From positions 6,401,001-6,465,000 of the forward strand of contig JAIVEN010000015.1 of NCBI GenBank assembly GCA_026686845.1: DNA of 64,000 nucleotides, in the 5' to 3' direction. Source of the DNA: Adenanthera pavonina. Its lineage: Eukaryota; Streptophyta; Magnoliopsida; Fabales; Fabaceae. This document shows positions 1 to 10,804 of this stretch, piece after piece; the stretch's first letter is position 1; every line of letters starts with the position of its first letter. The notes below the pieces were generated by a model. That model did no database searches. It worked only from the letters and a program-made list of their open reading frames with translations, and was not told where the DNA came from. The translations under genes were made by a program, and so were the position numbers.

Positions 1-1239
1 AATGAAACATCATTTATAACGGCTATACTTTCCCGACATGGTCCTCTTCACTCTCCAATCACATGCCGCTTATCATTGCATCATTACACAAATTTGAATT
101 TGACTTGCACAGTGAGGAATCCCCGCTTTTCTAATTTATTTTTTAATTTAAAAAATTTTAAATATCTTAATTTATTTCTTATTTTAATAAAATATTATTA
201 AATTTTATTATAATCTAAATTATTTAATAATTTTATTAGTATATGAAAAATTTTAAAATAAAAGATAAAATGAGACAAAGGGAATAATATGTCTCTAATA
301 CAAAAAATTTAAAAAATAAAAAATAAAAATTCCTTTACTATTTATCATTTATATACCTTCTCTATATTTCTTTATCATCTTTTTATATTTCTTTATTTTT
401 TTATTTTTCATATTTTGGGTCAATGTTGCAACATTACATTAATCATCAGCTTTATCTTTTAAATACGAGTTAATTTAACCTTAAGGGGAGGTTTGTTGCA
501 ATTGTGATCATCTCTTTTCTGAGATGTTCCATGTAGCGAGAAAAATAAGTTTTAAAATTATTTAATTACATCATTAATAGTTTTTGATTAATTTTTATTA
601 AGTTATAATTTTTTTTAACACCAATCCTCAATTGACAACTAAACATTAATCTCTTTTTAAAGTATATAAATCATCAAAATAAATTTTATTTCTCTCAATA
701 AAACCTTTTCCACAACAATTATTTTTTAACCTTCAAATTTTTTATGATAATTAAAAAATATTGTCTTCTTAAAATATTACAATCATATATAACCTTCTAA
801 TATGTTGTTAAAATATAAAATTCTCCAATAAAGATACGGCATAATCAAAATATTTAAAAAATAATATCATTTTATTTTACACCAAACATAGATTACTTAA
901 AAAATATTTTCAAATTTTCATTTTAATAATATTTAGTTGACGACAAAAGCATATTTTAAAAGAATAGAATATAATTTCATAGGGTCAAAATAAAAATAAT
1001 ATCATTCAAATATCCCTAATATTTATACAAAGACATCTCCTTCGATTAGTTCTAAAGTCTTCACAGCCGTTGTAAATCCTCCACCTCTCTCTTGTGTTTT
1101 ATTTTCTTTTTTGTATTTAAAATAAAACCACCGACGCGCCCTATTTCTAACGGTTTAAACACTCATTAACTACGACTACTTTCTCTTTTCCCCTCCCTCT
1201 CAATTCGCTTCTACACTTCGCTTCACATCTCCATCATTC
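1..1239. other. AT-rich upstream intergenic region and lectin-kinase promoter
   Basis: No gene or recognisable transposon is seen here. The stretch is very AT-rich with many A and T runs. From about 1060 it turns C/T-rich (CTCTCT and TTTTCTTTT tracts) up to the ATG at 1240, as expected of a plant 5' UTR. I infer that the promoter and leader of the lectin kinase lie at about 1000-1239. No specific TATA box could be chosen with confidence among the many AT-rich candidates. Confidence 0.5.
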
Positions 1240-3369
1240 ATGGCCACGCCTTCAAGAACCATTCTCATCTTCTTTCTCGTAGCCTTCTTCGGCTACTTGC
1301 ACCAGGACCCCAACCCCACTGTTCACGCCGCACCTACGTACTTCGACTTCCCATCTTTCAATCTTCGCAACCTTACTCTTCTCGGTGATTCCTATCTCAG
1401 GGAAGGCATCGTCGGTCTCACCAGAGCCATCGACGTCCCCACTTCCAGCGCCGGAGCCATTATTTACAACCAACCCATCTCTCTCTACGACCCTGAATCA
1501 AACACTACGTCTTCTTTCTCCACAAGATTCGATTTCTTCATCAGCTGCGTCAATCCAAGCTCCTATGGTGACGGATTAGCCTTCTTTCTTTCTCCCAGTA
1601 ACCACACTCTCGGGCTTCCCGGTGGGTATCTGGGTCTCTTCAATCCGTCTCAATTGACCCCAAGCAAGGTCGTCGCCATCGAGTTCGATACCCGTCAGGA
1701 TTCGATTATGAGTGACCCGAATGAGAATCACGTCGGGTTGGATCTAGATAGTACGGTCTCCTTCAAGACTGAGGATCCGATCTTGCAAGGGATTGATTTG
1801 AAGAGTGGGAATTTGATCACGGCTTGGATTGATTACAAGAGCCATATAAGGAGTCTCCGAGTTTTCTTGAGTTATTCCAGCATCAAGCCCGAGATACCGA
1901 TTCTGAGAGTCGATGATATTGACCTTTCTGATCATTTGAAGGGGGAATTATATGTGGGGTTTTCAGCTTCAACTGAGGGAAGCACCGAAATCCATCAGAT
2001 TAAGAATTGGAGCTTTAAGACATTAGGCTTTCTTCCAGCAAGACCAAGGTCACATCCTCACAATGTTTCAGATACCTCAGTGACTGTCACGGTGGGCATT
2101 CCCGAAATATATTCCAGAAAGAAGCATCAAAAGAGGGTTGAATTAGGTGTTGCCATTGCCGGTGCTGCATTTTTCTCCGCAGTGCTTTCGGTTCTGGGGT
2201 ATATTTCTGTACGAAAACGGAGGGATATTAGAGCACAGAGGAGCTTCAAAACAGAGTTTGTGGCTTGTCCGAGGGAATTCAGTTACAGAGAGTTGAAATC
2301 AGCCACAAAAGGGTTTCACTCCAGTAGAATCATAGGGTATGGATCATTTGGGACTGTTTATAAAGCTTTCTTTATATCTTCCGGAACTATTGCTGCCGTG
2401 AAAAGGTCAAGGCACACCCATGAGGGTAAAACAGAATTCCTAGCAGAATTGTCCATTATAGCTGGTTTGAGGCACAAGAACTTGGTTCAGCTTCAAGGTT
2501 GGAGCGTTGAGAAAGGTGAATTGTTGCTTGTTTATGACTTCATGCCCAATGGGAGCTTGGACAAGATTCTGTACCAAGAATCTGAGCAACGTAACTTATT
2601 GAACTGGTCCCATAGACTCAACATCGCTATTGGGGTGGCTTCTGTTCTTACTTATCTTCATCAAGAGTGTGAGCAGAGAGTCATCCATAGAGACATTAAA
2701 ACTGGAAACATATTGCTAGATGGAAACTTCAACGCTAGGCTGGGTGATTTTGGATTGGCAAAGCTCATGGATCATGATAAGAGCCCAGTTTCAACATTAA
2801 CTGCTGGAACAATGGGATACCTGGCGCCTGAGTATCTTCAGTATGGGAAAGCAACTGAGAAAACTGATGTTTTCAGCTATGGGGTTGTGGTGCTGGAAGT
2901 GGCATGTGGGAGGAGGCCAATTGAAAAGGAGAATCATAAAATGGTGAATTTGGTGGATTGGGTTTGGAGGCTTCACTCAGAAGGGAAGATAATAGAAGCA
3001 GCAGATAAAAGGTTGAAGGGAGAATTTCAGGAAGAAGGGATGAGGAAGTTACTACTGTTAGGGTTGAGCTGTGCAAACCCAGATAGTGCAGAGAGGCTTT
3101 CCATGAGAAGAGTGCTTCAGATTCTGAACAACGAAGCAGCACCTCCTGTGGTGCCCAAGATGAAGCCATGCCTTACCTTCTATTGTGGGTTGCCTTTGAC
3201 AATTGATGAGATTGTTTCAGATGCTGAAGACTACTATTATACTACCCAAGCTATGCCTGAGGTTAAGATTGATCTGCTAAATACAAAAGGAACTACTACT
3301 GATTCGACAAACACCACTGAAAGAGAAGAATCAATGGGACAAGAAACTAATATAATAGAGAAGACATAG
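1240..3369 (+). CDS. L-type lectin-domain receptor-like kinase, S.7-like, intronless
   Basis: A 709-residue single-exon membrane receptor kinase. A hydrophobic signal peptide (about residues 1-30) is followed by a legume-lectin domain (about 34-265) with the GDGLAFFL and VAIEFDT motifs and an NxNHVGLD-type metal/sugar-binding loop. A membrane segment lies at about 301-324, followed by basic residues, then a Ser/Thr kinase domain (about 360-635). The kinase keeps the glycine loop GYGSFG (366-371), the lysine in AAVKRS (388), HRD (483-485), DFG (503-505) and APE (529-531), so it looks catalytically competent. The usual ERPSM motif near its end reads ERLSM (619-622). The closest family I recall is LecRK-S.7, which is typically also intronless and close to 680 residues. 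The Ser/Thr/Glu-rich tail after residue 660 is low in complexity. Known LecRKs act at the plasma membrane in extracellular signalling; the ligand of this one cannot be inferred. The start is the first ATG and is followed directly by the signal peptide. Confidence 0.95.
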   Translation: MATPSRTILIFFLVAFFGYLHQDPNPTVHAAPTYFDFPSFNLRNLTLLGDSYLREGIVGLTRAIDVPTSSAGAIIYNQPISLYDPESNTTSSFSTRFDFFISCVNPSSYGDGLAFFLSPSNHTLGLPGGYLGLFNPSQLTPSKVVAIEFDTRQDSIMSDPNENHVGLDLDSTVSFKTEDPILQGIDLKSGNLITAWIDYKSHIRSLRVFLSYSSIKPEIPILRVDDIDLSDHLKGELYVGFSASTEGSTEIHQIKNWSFKTLGFLPARPRSHPHNVSDTSVTVTVGIPEIYSRKKHQKRVELGVAIAGAAFFSAVLSVLGYISVRKRRDIRAQRSFKTEFVACPREFSYRELKSATKGFHSSRIIGYGSFGTVYKAFFISSGTIAAVKRSRHTHEGKTEFLAELSIIAGLRHKNLVQLQGWSVEKGELLLVYDFMPNGSLDKILYQESEQRNLLNWSHRLNIAIGVASVLTYLHQECEQRVIHRDIKTGNILLDGNFNARLGDFGLAKLMDHDKSPVSTLTAGTMGYLAPEYLQYGKATEKTDVFSYGVVVLEVACGRRPIEKENHKMVNLVDWVWRLHSEGKIIEAADKRLKGEFQEEGMRKLLLLGLSCANPDSAERLSMRRVLQILNNEAAPPVVPKMKPCLTFYCGLPLTIDEIVSDAEDYYYTTQAMPEVKIDLLNTKGTTTDSTNTTEREESMGQETNIIEKT

Positions 3370-5100
3370 CTAGCGCCTAGCAGCATGCCACGATTCAAAT
3401 AGCTATTTAGCTTTTAGCTGTATATTCATCTCCTCTGCGATATCAAATATTGACTGGATCTTGTTGGCTCTGCTCAGTATTACATTTCCCATTCATTTTT
3501 TTTGGGGGGTTTAATTTCTTCGTCGTGTCTCTCATTGTATAGCTCACAGATTGACGTTTTCTTTATGTAGTTAGTGAGATTAAATTTTAAAAGGAAATTT
3601 ATATTAATCTCTTAGAGATTCATTAAATTATATTTGATATTTTTTTTAATTTGAAGATTACACTTGATTTCTCTCTATTTTATTTTTTTATCAATCAAAT
3701 TAATTTTTATAAGACTCATGTTTAAAAAAATGAAATTATTTAATTATATTTATTTCACATTATATTAAAAAATGAAATTTTAATGTAATATGAAATATTA
3801 ATATATTGATTTGATTACTTTTAATAATTATTAATAATAAAATTAATTTCTAAACATCAAAATTAAGGTTTTAAATATTTTTGCAACATATAATCAGGCT
3901 CAACCCATAATATAGATAACAACCAAATTCAAGGATAAACTTTATTGATGTTGACAAAGAAATTAAGAAATAACCTTCTTCAATGTGGTAATTTTTTTAA
4001 AAGCACATATTACTAAAATAACTATTTGATTATAGTCACTTGAAAATTTGACTACATTATATTTTATAGTTTTTGGGATAAAAAGTTACATTCAACTCAC
4101 CTTTAGCATTTTTTTCACTAAAATTAAATTTTTATCCAATGTGTATTCTTTTTGAAGTAATGTTAGTATCAATATCAATATATATAGTTAAAAATAAAAG
4201 TACAGGTTCACATTCCGGACAATAATTAATAAATAGTTATTTTTTTTATCATATTAATAATAGAATCAATATTATATTTATATATGATATTTTTATTATG
4301 ATAATTCCACTCTATGTCTGAGGAAATATGACTTTATTACATATTATTATATGACAAATTGGAAAGATAAATTAACATTAAATTACTCTTTTAAAATCAC
4401 ATTAGGAGAGCTATCACATTTGGTTAGATAATATTCAAATTTGACTCAATTAGATAATTATATAAAAAAGAAGTAATAAAAAAAGCCACTTGTTATCAAA
4501 GCTTATTACACAAAATTACATAAAATTCATAAGAAGGTCAAATAAAAAGCAATTTAAAAATAACATTAATATTCATTAGTAAGGAATTATAAAATGAATT
4601 AGTAATGATAAAAAAAGTATAATAGACATAATATAAATTACATTTTGCGTGAAAGTTGGATCCAAATTACATTCTGCGTGAGATATAAATAAAAATTCAG
4701 GAGAGATACCAAATGAGCAATCAGTCACAAAAATGATAGGCTAAAATTTTATTTTGTTTCTTAAACTAGATTTAATTAAAATTTTAATTACATATATACG
4801 TCCTTAACGCAACTCTTTTTTAAGTAAATCTAAAAATTTTAAAAACATATCGAACTCTGTTACCCTGATCTTCACGTTAACAGTAACATTGCGGCTGAGA
4901 TACATTAACCCTTCCAAGTTCAATTTAGGTTTTCAAAAATCTCAAATATCAAACTCCTAATTAATCTCACCTGCGTCGTTACATATACTGTGATTTTACA
5001 CATTACCATGACACTTCAAGCTAGATATAGAACAAAATATATTAACCAAAACTAAAACGCATATATGATTAATTAGTTCAATAAGAAAAAAAAAGGCGAC
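3370..5100. other. intergenic AT-rich DNA; lectin-kinase 3' UTR at its start
   Basis: The first 200-250 bases after the stop codon are less AT-rich and probably hold the 3' UTR of the lectin kinase. The remainder is AT-rich with no open frame, tRNA or transposon end that I can support. Confidence 0.4.
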
Positions 5101-5109
5101 AATAAAAAA

Positions 5110-5860
5110 TTAGGTTGAGATTTGAGTTACCTGGACGGGTATGTTAATGGAGAAGAAAACAAAAGAAGGACGAGAGAGATTGGTGACAGAAGAAGAAAGA
5201 GCACACTCCCAGCAATACCAAAGTCTCCCTTTAGCCATTCCCGGGTTGTGCTCTCTCTCTTCTGTCAACATATGTATACTCATCTAATTTCCATGCTTTC
5301 TCTACTTCATCGTCTTCTTCACTGTCATCATCATCTTCATCCAAAATAATGAAAAATTATCAGAAGTGGGTAATCTAAATGCATGCACCTCTATAATCTG
5401 TAACTTATATTTCAAGCTTTGAATACATATAAAACTGTCTAAACATATATGCAGATCGAAGAGTTCTTTCTTAACTTCCAATAGTACTGATGAAAAATTG
5501 AAAGAAAAAAGATTAATCACAGACAAAATTCAAAACACTAGGAAAGGACTAATTAATTCAGAAAGGATAAACTCACCGGGATATTATATATATATATATA
5601 TATTTCGGATCTGCTCACAAATCTGCTGCACCGATGCATAAATTCTGGGGAAAACTAGAGGAATATTGATGTTCTGAGATCTAAGAGAAGGAAAATGATC
5701 GAGAAGGTTAAAAAAGGAAGAGAATATATTTCAGAGAAGAGAGAAGAAGACGAAGGACAGATCAGAAGATGAGGAAAACGTATAAACCAAAAACTTTTTC
5801 TCAAACGAAGAATTAAGAGAGAGAGAGCAGAATAAACGACGAGGTGAGCATTTTACCCAT
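5110..5860 (-). other. possible minus-strand transcribed locus (5' exon-like), unproven
   Basis: Read on the minus strand, about 5860-5575 is a C/T-rich leader-like tract ending in a good splice-donor sequence (CCCG|GTGAGTT near 5575). About 5350-5130 is again CT/GA-rich and includes a short acidic open stretch (DEDDDDSEEDDE) and a second donor-like CCAG|GTAACT near 5130. A TA dinucleotide run sits at about 5585-5602. No protein family is recognisable and no long frame continues. It may be the 5' part of a non-coding RNA or of a decayed gene. Confidence 0.2.
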
Positions 5861-6725
5861 CGAGTTCGTTCCCTGGACGTAACTGATTATTTGACCGGTT
5901 CACTGGTTCATCCGGTTAAAACTGTGAATAATTCTTCTGATTTAATTTATCAGGCAGCTTTGGTGGCCAACAAAAAAAAAAGTTAAATAGTTTATATATA
6001 TAAGGCAGCCAGCTTTCTCTCAATTGTACAAATATAATTTAAATAGTTTATATTTATTTATTTTATATTAATATAAATATTAACATTAATATATCTATAA
6101 AAATTAAATATAGAAAGTAGAAATATGAGGAGAAGGAAGAAACACTAAAGTGGAGAGAATCATGTTTAATTAGTAAGGCGTTGGCTTCAACAAATTTGTT
6201 TAATTTTTTTGGAAGTTTCTTATATAATATATTTTTCCTAATCCCAATGGCAACTCTCTTCTCTCACACACAGTCACGAATCCTTCAACGTAAATAGAAA
6301 CTCATGCATTGTATATTAAAAAAAAAAAGAAAAAGAAACTGATGAATTTTTTTCTCCAATTAAACCTTTTCTTCTCACATCCCCAAATTTGTCCTTCAAC
6401 AGTTGTCTACGGCTCTACGCAGAACCTTGTGTTTTCTCATAAACTTTAATTGGCATCCACACTTTTCTTCTTACCATTAGATTTGAATAATGACCATTCA
6501 GCTTATTGAACACCAATATTAATTTTTTTTGGCAACATTAATATCATCAATATCAATCAAATGTAAAATATGATTTACAGCTTGTAAATATTTATATTTA
6601 ACTATTTATAGCTCACTCTTCAAATTTCATTTGACAGACTTACCTGCAGGGGTCACCTAGTTTTTTTTTTTTTCGAAACAACTTTGACTTCCAAACTGTC
6701 ATTTGAATCAAAGTAAGAACAAAGC
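5861..6725. other. intergenic AT-rich DNA
   Basis: No gene is recognised. Around 5895-5930 there is an alternation of ACCGGTTCA-like and CCGGTT-like words of the kind often seen in degraded plant transposons, but no element boundaries could be fixed. Confidence 0.3.
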
Positions 6726-6726
6726 C

Positions 6727-6992
6727 CCCTGCCACGGTACCTACATACCGTGGCAGGGACCGTGCCAGAATTTTATTTTTTTAAATTAAAAATTATTTAT
6801 ATTTTATATAATTTTAAATTTTTTATTATATAGTAAAAACTAAATCTTTATAATTTGTAGTTTTATGTAATTAAAAAATTATTAAATAAATTTAAAATTA
6901 TATAAAATATATATTTATATTTTTTTTATTTCTTAAAAAAATTTAAAAAAATAAAATCCTGCCACAGACAGCAAAACCATGGCAGGAGGGGT
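6727..6992. mobile_element. foldback-type MITE with long inverted arms
   Basis: The left end (about 6727-6770) carries a near-perfect hairpin, CCTGCCACGGTA then a 6-base loop then TACCGTGGCAGG. The right end (about 6957-6990) has a related CCTGCCAC...CATGGCAGG pair. The AT-rich segments just inside them match each other in inverted orientation, for example ATTTTATTTTTTTAAATT on the left against its complement on the right, and TATTTTATATAATTTTAAAT likewise. The whole is a palindromic element of about 265 bp without coding capacity. Its superfamily is not identified and no target-site duplication could be fixed. Confidence 0.6.
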
Positions 6993-8080
6993 TTCGTAGG
7001 CCGTTCCCCAAAAATGAGAGAGATGTCAGAGTGAGAATATGTCTGAGCGATACGGATCTAGCAAGCAAATATGACGTATCAATATATCATTAAAATTTGG
7101 GCCTAGCGAGTACGGTAGATCAACCGCAGCTTCATCCTGTTTTGGACTCAATGTCATTTCTTTTTTATTTTTTTATATCTTTCTCTCTTTTTTTAAGTGG
7201 ATCCCATGTTTTTTTCTTTTTTTGGGTCAAATTCAATTTTTTAATTTTAAATTCTTTTTTTTTCATTTTTTAATTAATTAGTTTTAATTTTATTTTTTAA
7301 ATACATATTAATTATAATTAATTTTTTTAGAAAATTAGTGGTGAGATTCTTTTTTAATTTAATATATTTTAAAAATAAATAAAATATATCTCATGTCTCC
7401 CGTTACAGCATGGGGAAGAAAAATCTAGTTTAAAAAATAAAAATAAAAAGAAAAGAGATAACAATGTAATATGTACTTGCATTTTTTATTACTTTATTTT
7501 TCATGCATGTCTATAACCTAGATTTTTTACTCATGTAATGTACTGAAACTTATATTTATAGGATTTACATATATCTTATTTAAAATTCCAAGATGGCTAT
7601 TTGTCAAGAGTGAAATTTGATCCCACTATGTCTATTCACTAAGTATTGGTGCTAGTAAGTCATTAGAGTATTGACATGTAAAGAATATAATCCAATTGAA
7701 GTGAGTTGGAAAGATGTGGGAGCAAACCTGTGAGGAGACGGGAGGTGGTGGAAATGAAAGAGGAATGCATGACACGTAGGGGACATGCACAAGGCGACAA
7801 TAACTATTCCCTTCGTCACTGCCAAATGCATTTGCTGTTGCTGTTGCTGTTGCTATTGCTGTTGCTAGTGGCAACTGCTGCTGCGTCACCTCACCTTTCC
7901 TCCAATTCTAAAATGCCTCCCTCCCTCTGTCCTCCTCTTCCCCTCTCTTGCATGCTTCATCCCCTGGTTTTCTAGCCAGGCACCCTTTTGGTATTTTCTA
8001 TGCTCCGGTACTTCAAGTGTTTTTTAATAATATTTGATATAACGATTAAAAGCTTTAATTTATAAAAAATAAAACTAATA
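6993..8080. other. intergenic region with a CTGTTG microsatellite
   Basis: Mostly T-rich DNA with no supported gene. At about 7829-7867 there is a run of CTGTTG-type hexamers that encodes poly-Leu on one strand and Ala/Thr on the other. The small open frames across it look like products of the repeat and are not called as genes. Confidence 0.5.
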
Positions 8081-8082
8081 TA

Positions 8083-8375
8083 CTCTCTCCTTCCGTAATA
8101 TAAGGGATAATAGGGGATTTTTCATGTTTCGAAATATAAAAGATACTTGAGTTTGTTGGGTATATTAAATAATTTTTTCTAAAAATATTCCTAATTAAGA
8201 TTACATTTTTTCCAAAATCTAGTAGTATAATTTATTTGTATTAACTGCATGATACAAAAATTATTAACATTAAATAAGAGTTTTTTAAATTATTTTATAT
8301 TTTAGATTAATTTATTTACTTTCTTGATCTATCTAATTTTTGTCTTTTATTCCTTACATTAAAGAATGGAGAGGG
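8083..8375. mobile_element. Stowaway-like MITE
   Basis: Flanked by TA on both sides. The left terminus CTCTCTCCTTCCG and the right terminus ATGGAGAGGG are inverted matches to the CTCCCTCCGT-type Stowaway (Tc1/mariner) end. The interior is AT-rich, about 293 bp, with no coding capacity. Confidence 0.65.
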
Positions 8376-8377
8376 TA

Positions 8378-8705
8378 CTTCCTTAGTTTCGAAATATAAA
8401 ATGTTTTAGTGGAAAATAAGATTTTAAAATATAAGTCATTTTATGAAAATTAACATTTATTTAATATTTTTTCCATTTTTGCCTCCATTTATGATAGACC
8501 TCAAATAAGTATATACTTCACTTTTTCTAATGGTAGAGAGAAATTAAAAAAGATACTACTAATTAAAATAGGGTAATTTAATGAAAATAATTTTGGAAAG
8601 TTATATAATTTTTTTAAAAAAATTAAGGCATGCAATTGATTTTAACTATTTTCCTTAGTGAAAGTAAAATAGTTAAATCCTCCCTTTATTTTGAAACGGA
8701 GGTAG
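8378..8705. mobile_element. Stowaway-like MITE abutting the previous one
   Basis: Starts immediately after the TA that closes the preceding element. The left end CTTCCTTAGTTTCGAAATATAAAA pairs imperfectly with the right end TTTTGAAACGGAGGTAG, and a TA follows. Length is about 328 bp. The two elements share one TA dinucleotide. Confidence 0.6.
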
Positions 8706-8905
8706 TATATTTTTAAGAGTTAATGATAAATAAAATGATTTGAGATCCCTTCAATTTTGTAGCAATAAAAATCATACCCAAAAGTGATACTTTTTCCAGT
8801 CTTGAATGTAATACCCTTCTAATTATTTCATAAGTATTAAAAAAAGTTACATAATTGAATTTATCCAAAAATTCCAATAGTTTCCAATATCACCTTTATC
8901 AAATA

Positions 8906-9250
8906 CTCTCTCTAATTCATAAAAACTATCATTTCAGGGTTTTTACACAAATAAATAAAGCTATTAAATAATTTAAAATATTGTTAAATTTAATGATATG
9001 TTACCAAAATATCCTTAATTTAAATAATTTCCTAAATAATCCATTTGATATTAACAGTAAAATGATGTAAAATAATGTTTCATTGAAATTTTAAAGTGAT
9101 AAATATTATGAAAAATTAATCACATTGGAAAAACTACTCCTATTTAAACTTGATAATATTTAAATTTGACTCAGTCAAATAAATATATCCAAAAATATTG
9201 TGCAAAATTTAAAAAGTTCTAAAGTGATAATTTTGATGATAAGGAGGGAA
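8906..9250. mobile_element. Stowaway-like MITE
   Basis: TA-flanked. The left end CTCTCTCTAATTCATAAAAACTATCA and the right end TGATAATTTTGATGATAAGGAGGGAA are imperfect inverted repeats of the same terminal family. AT-rich, about 345 bp, non-coding. Confidence 0.55.
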
Positions 9251-9252
9251 TA

Positions 9253-10804
9253 CATTTAATTCCAACATCAAATTAATTATTACCTTTAACATTCCTCCTA
9301 GTCCTTATAGATCAATTAACTAATAATCCAGACATTTTGTACACAAACAAACCAAAGGCCTTATTAGGAAAAAAAAAATTAATGATCCACATATTTTGCA
9401 GAATACCCTATATTTATATCTAGGGAAAAAAAAAACTTTTCTGAAGGCATATATTGAGGATACGAGGAAGTATGATTTTTTTATTCCCTCCCAATTCTTA
9501 TGACTAGGTTTAGCATAAGGATGACCACGCCCACAATTACATACATGGAGGACTATTAGGAACAGGCATAATTCCTTGCCATCAAGCATCTCATAAGATG
9601 CTTGTTCCTTAATTCCCAGTAAATGTACACAAATAAAAAACAGACAGAAAGAAAAGAATTGATGAAATGTAATTATGACATGCGCGCGTAACTCATACAC
9701 AACCAGAAACTAAACCTCTACGGCTTTCAGCCACAAAGAAGATATTTTTGCACTTAAATACATATAAGTGCATAAATAAGAGATCTAATTCACATGGGGC
9801 GGAGATGATACTGAACTCAATGCCTCAGTTTAAAGATGCAATTAGGAGGCGGGAAAAATCCTCAAGGATAAGGAACACTGAAACCAAAGTTTGAAGACCA
9901 ATGAAGCAGGAATTATTTAGAACAGGAATTGTTTCCATCTAACACGTGTTGAACAAACATACTGGACACGATTTGAATTTTCAAATCATAATAAGAGCTC
10001 AAATTTATCTTGTTGCCGCGTTCATGCTCCTAGGTTAAAATGATGATACATGAATTTGAATAATAACGACTAGATGCATATAAGAAAGACATTAGAAACA
10101 ATGAACTCAATCAATTTCAAACACAATAATGGTACTTTTACAAGGAATGAACTTTAACCATTCAGACTAGTTTATCACATTAGCACACTATACACAAATC
10201 AAATCTCTTGCACCCATTATGCTACATTACTATGCAACTTTTTGGCATGCACAAGCTGTACCAATCTGAATTAGCATCCAGTGTCCATGTATTGGACTAA
10301 ACAGCACTCACAAGAACAATAGTAACATTTTTGTTTACATCCATAGAAGATTTTACTTCATGGGGTCCTCTAAAAATTGGAGTTCAGGAATCCACCAGCT
10401 CCAGGATTAAAAAACTTCTTGAAGCAGCCGGAGCCCAAGCATAATACACAATATGACCATCGCCCACAAAATTTGCTAGTGGAAGCTAGATATTGTACCT
10501 GAAATTAGACAAGAATCTGGAGGAAACTTGCACCTAGCAGTAATTTCGCATACCTCTGACTTCTATACTTGCTTTGATAATCGTCATCCTTCAACAGGGA
10601 AAGTGCCTGTACTAACTACTGACCATTTCATAGATTTTTAAACCACTGTTGGGAGATTGCAAATTGCCTATTCTGGATGTGAAGTAGACCAGAGAAGGAA
10701 ATGCCTGATTTGAATGCATGAGACAGTGGCTGCAGTAATTGGAGAGAAGACCAGCACCAATTCATTTTATGAAGATCCTGTGGATTGGTTCCTGGAAATT
10801 CATT
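9253..10804. other. gene-poor stretch, probably 3' UTR and downstream of the methyltransferase gene
   Basis: A minus-strand frame of 126 codons (9320-9700) is rich in Phe and Cys and resembles no family I know, so it is not called. The part nearest 10804 is probably the 3' UTR of the neighbouring minus-strand gene. A short direct repeat, AATTCATTTTATGAAG, occurs at about 10761 and 10798; the second copy spans the stop codon of that gene. Confidence 0.4.

Noticed and set aside
7632..7975. Overlapping frames with poly-Leu (plus) or Ala/Thr repeats (minus)
   Set aside because: Both are produced by the CTGTTG microsatellite; the flanking residues do not resemble a protein family.
9320..9700. Minus-strand frame of 126 codons
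   Set aside because: Phe/Cys/Ile-rich with no recognisable domain, no CDS-like context and no splice continuity with the methyltransferase gene.
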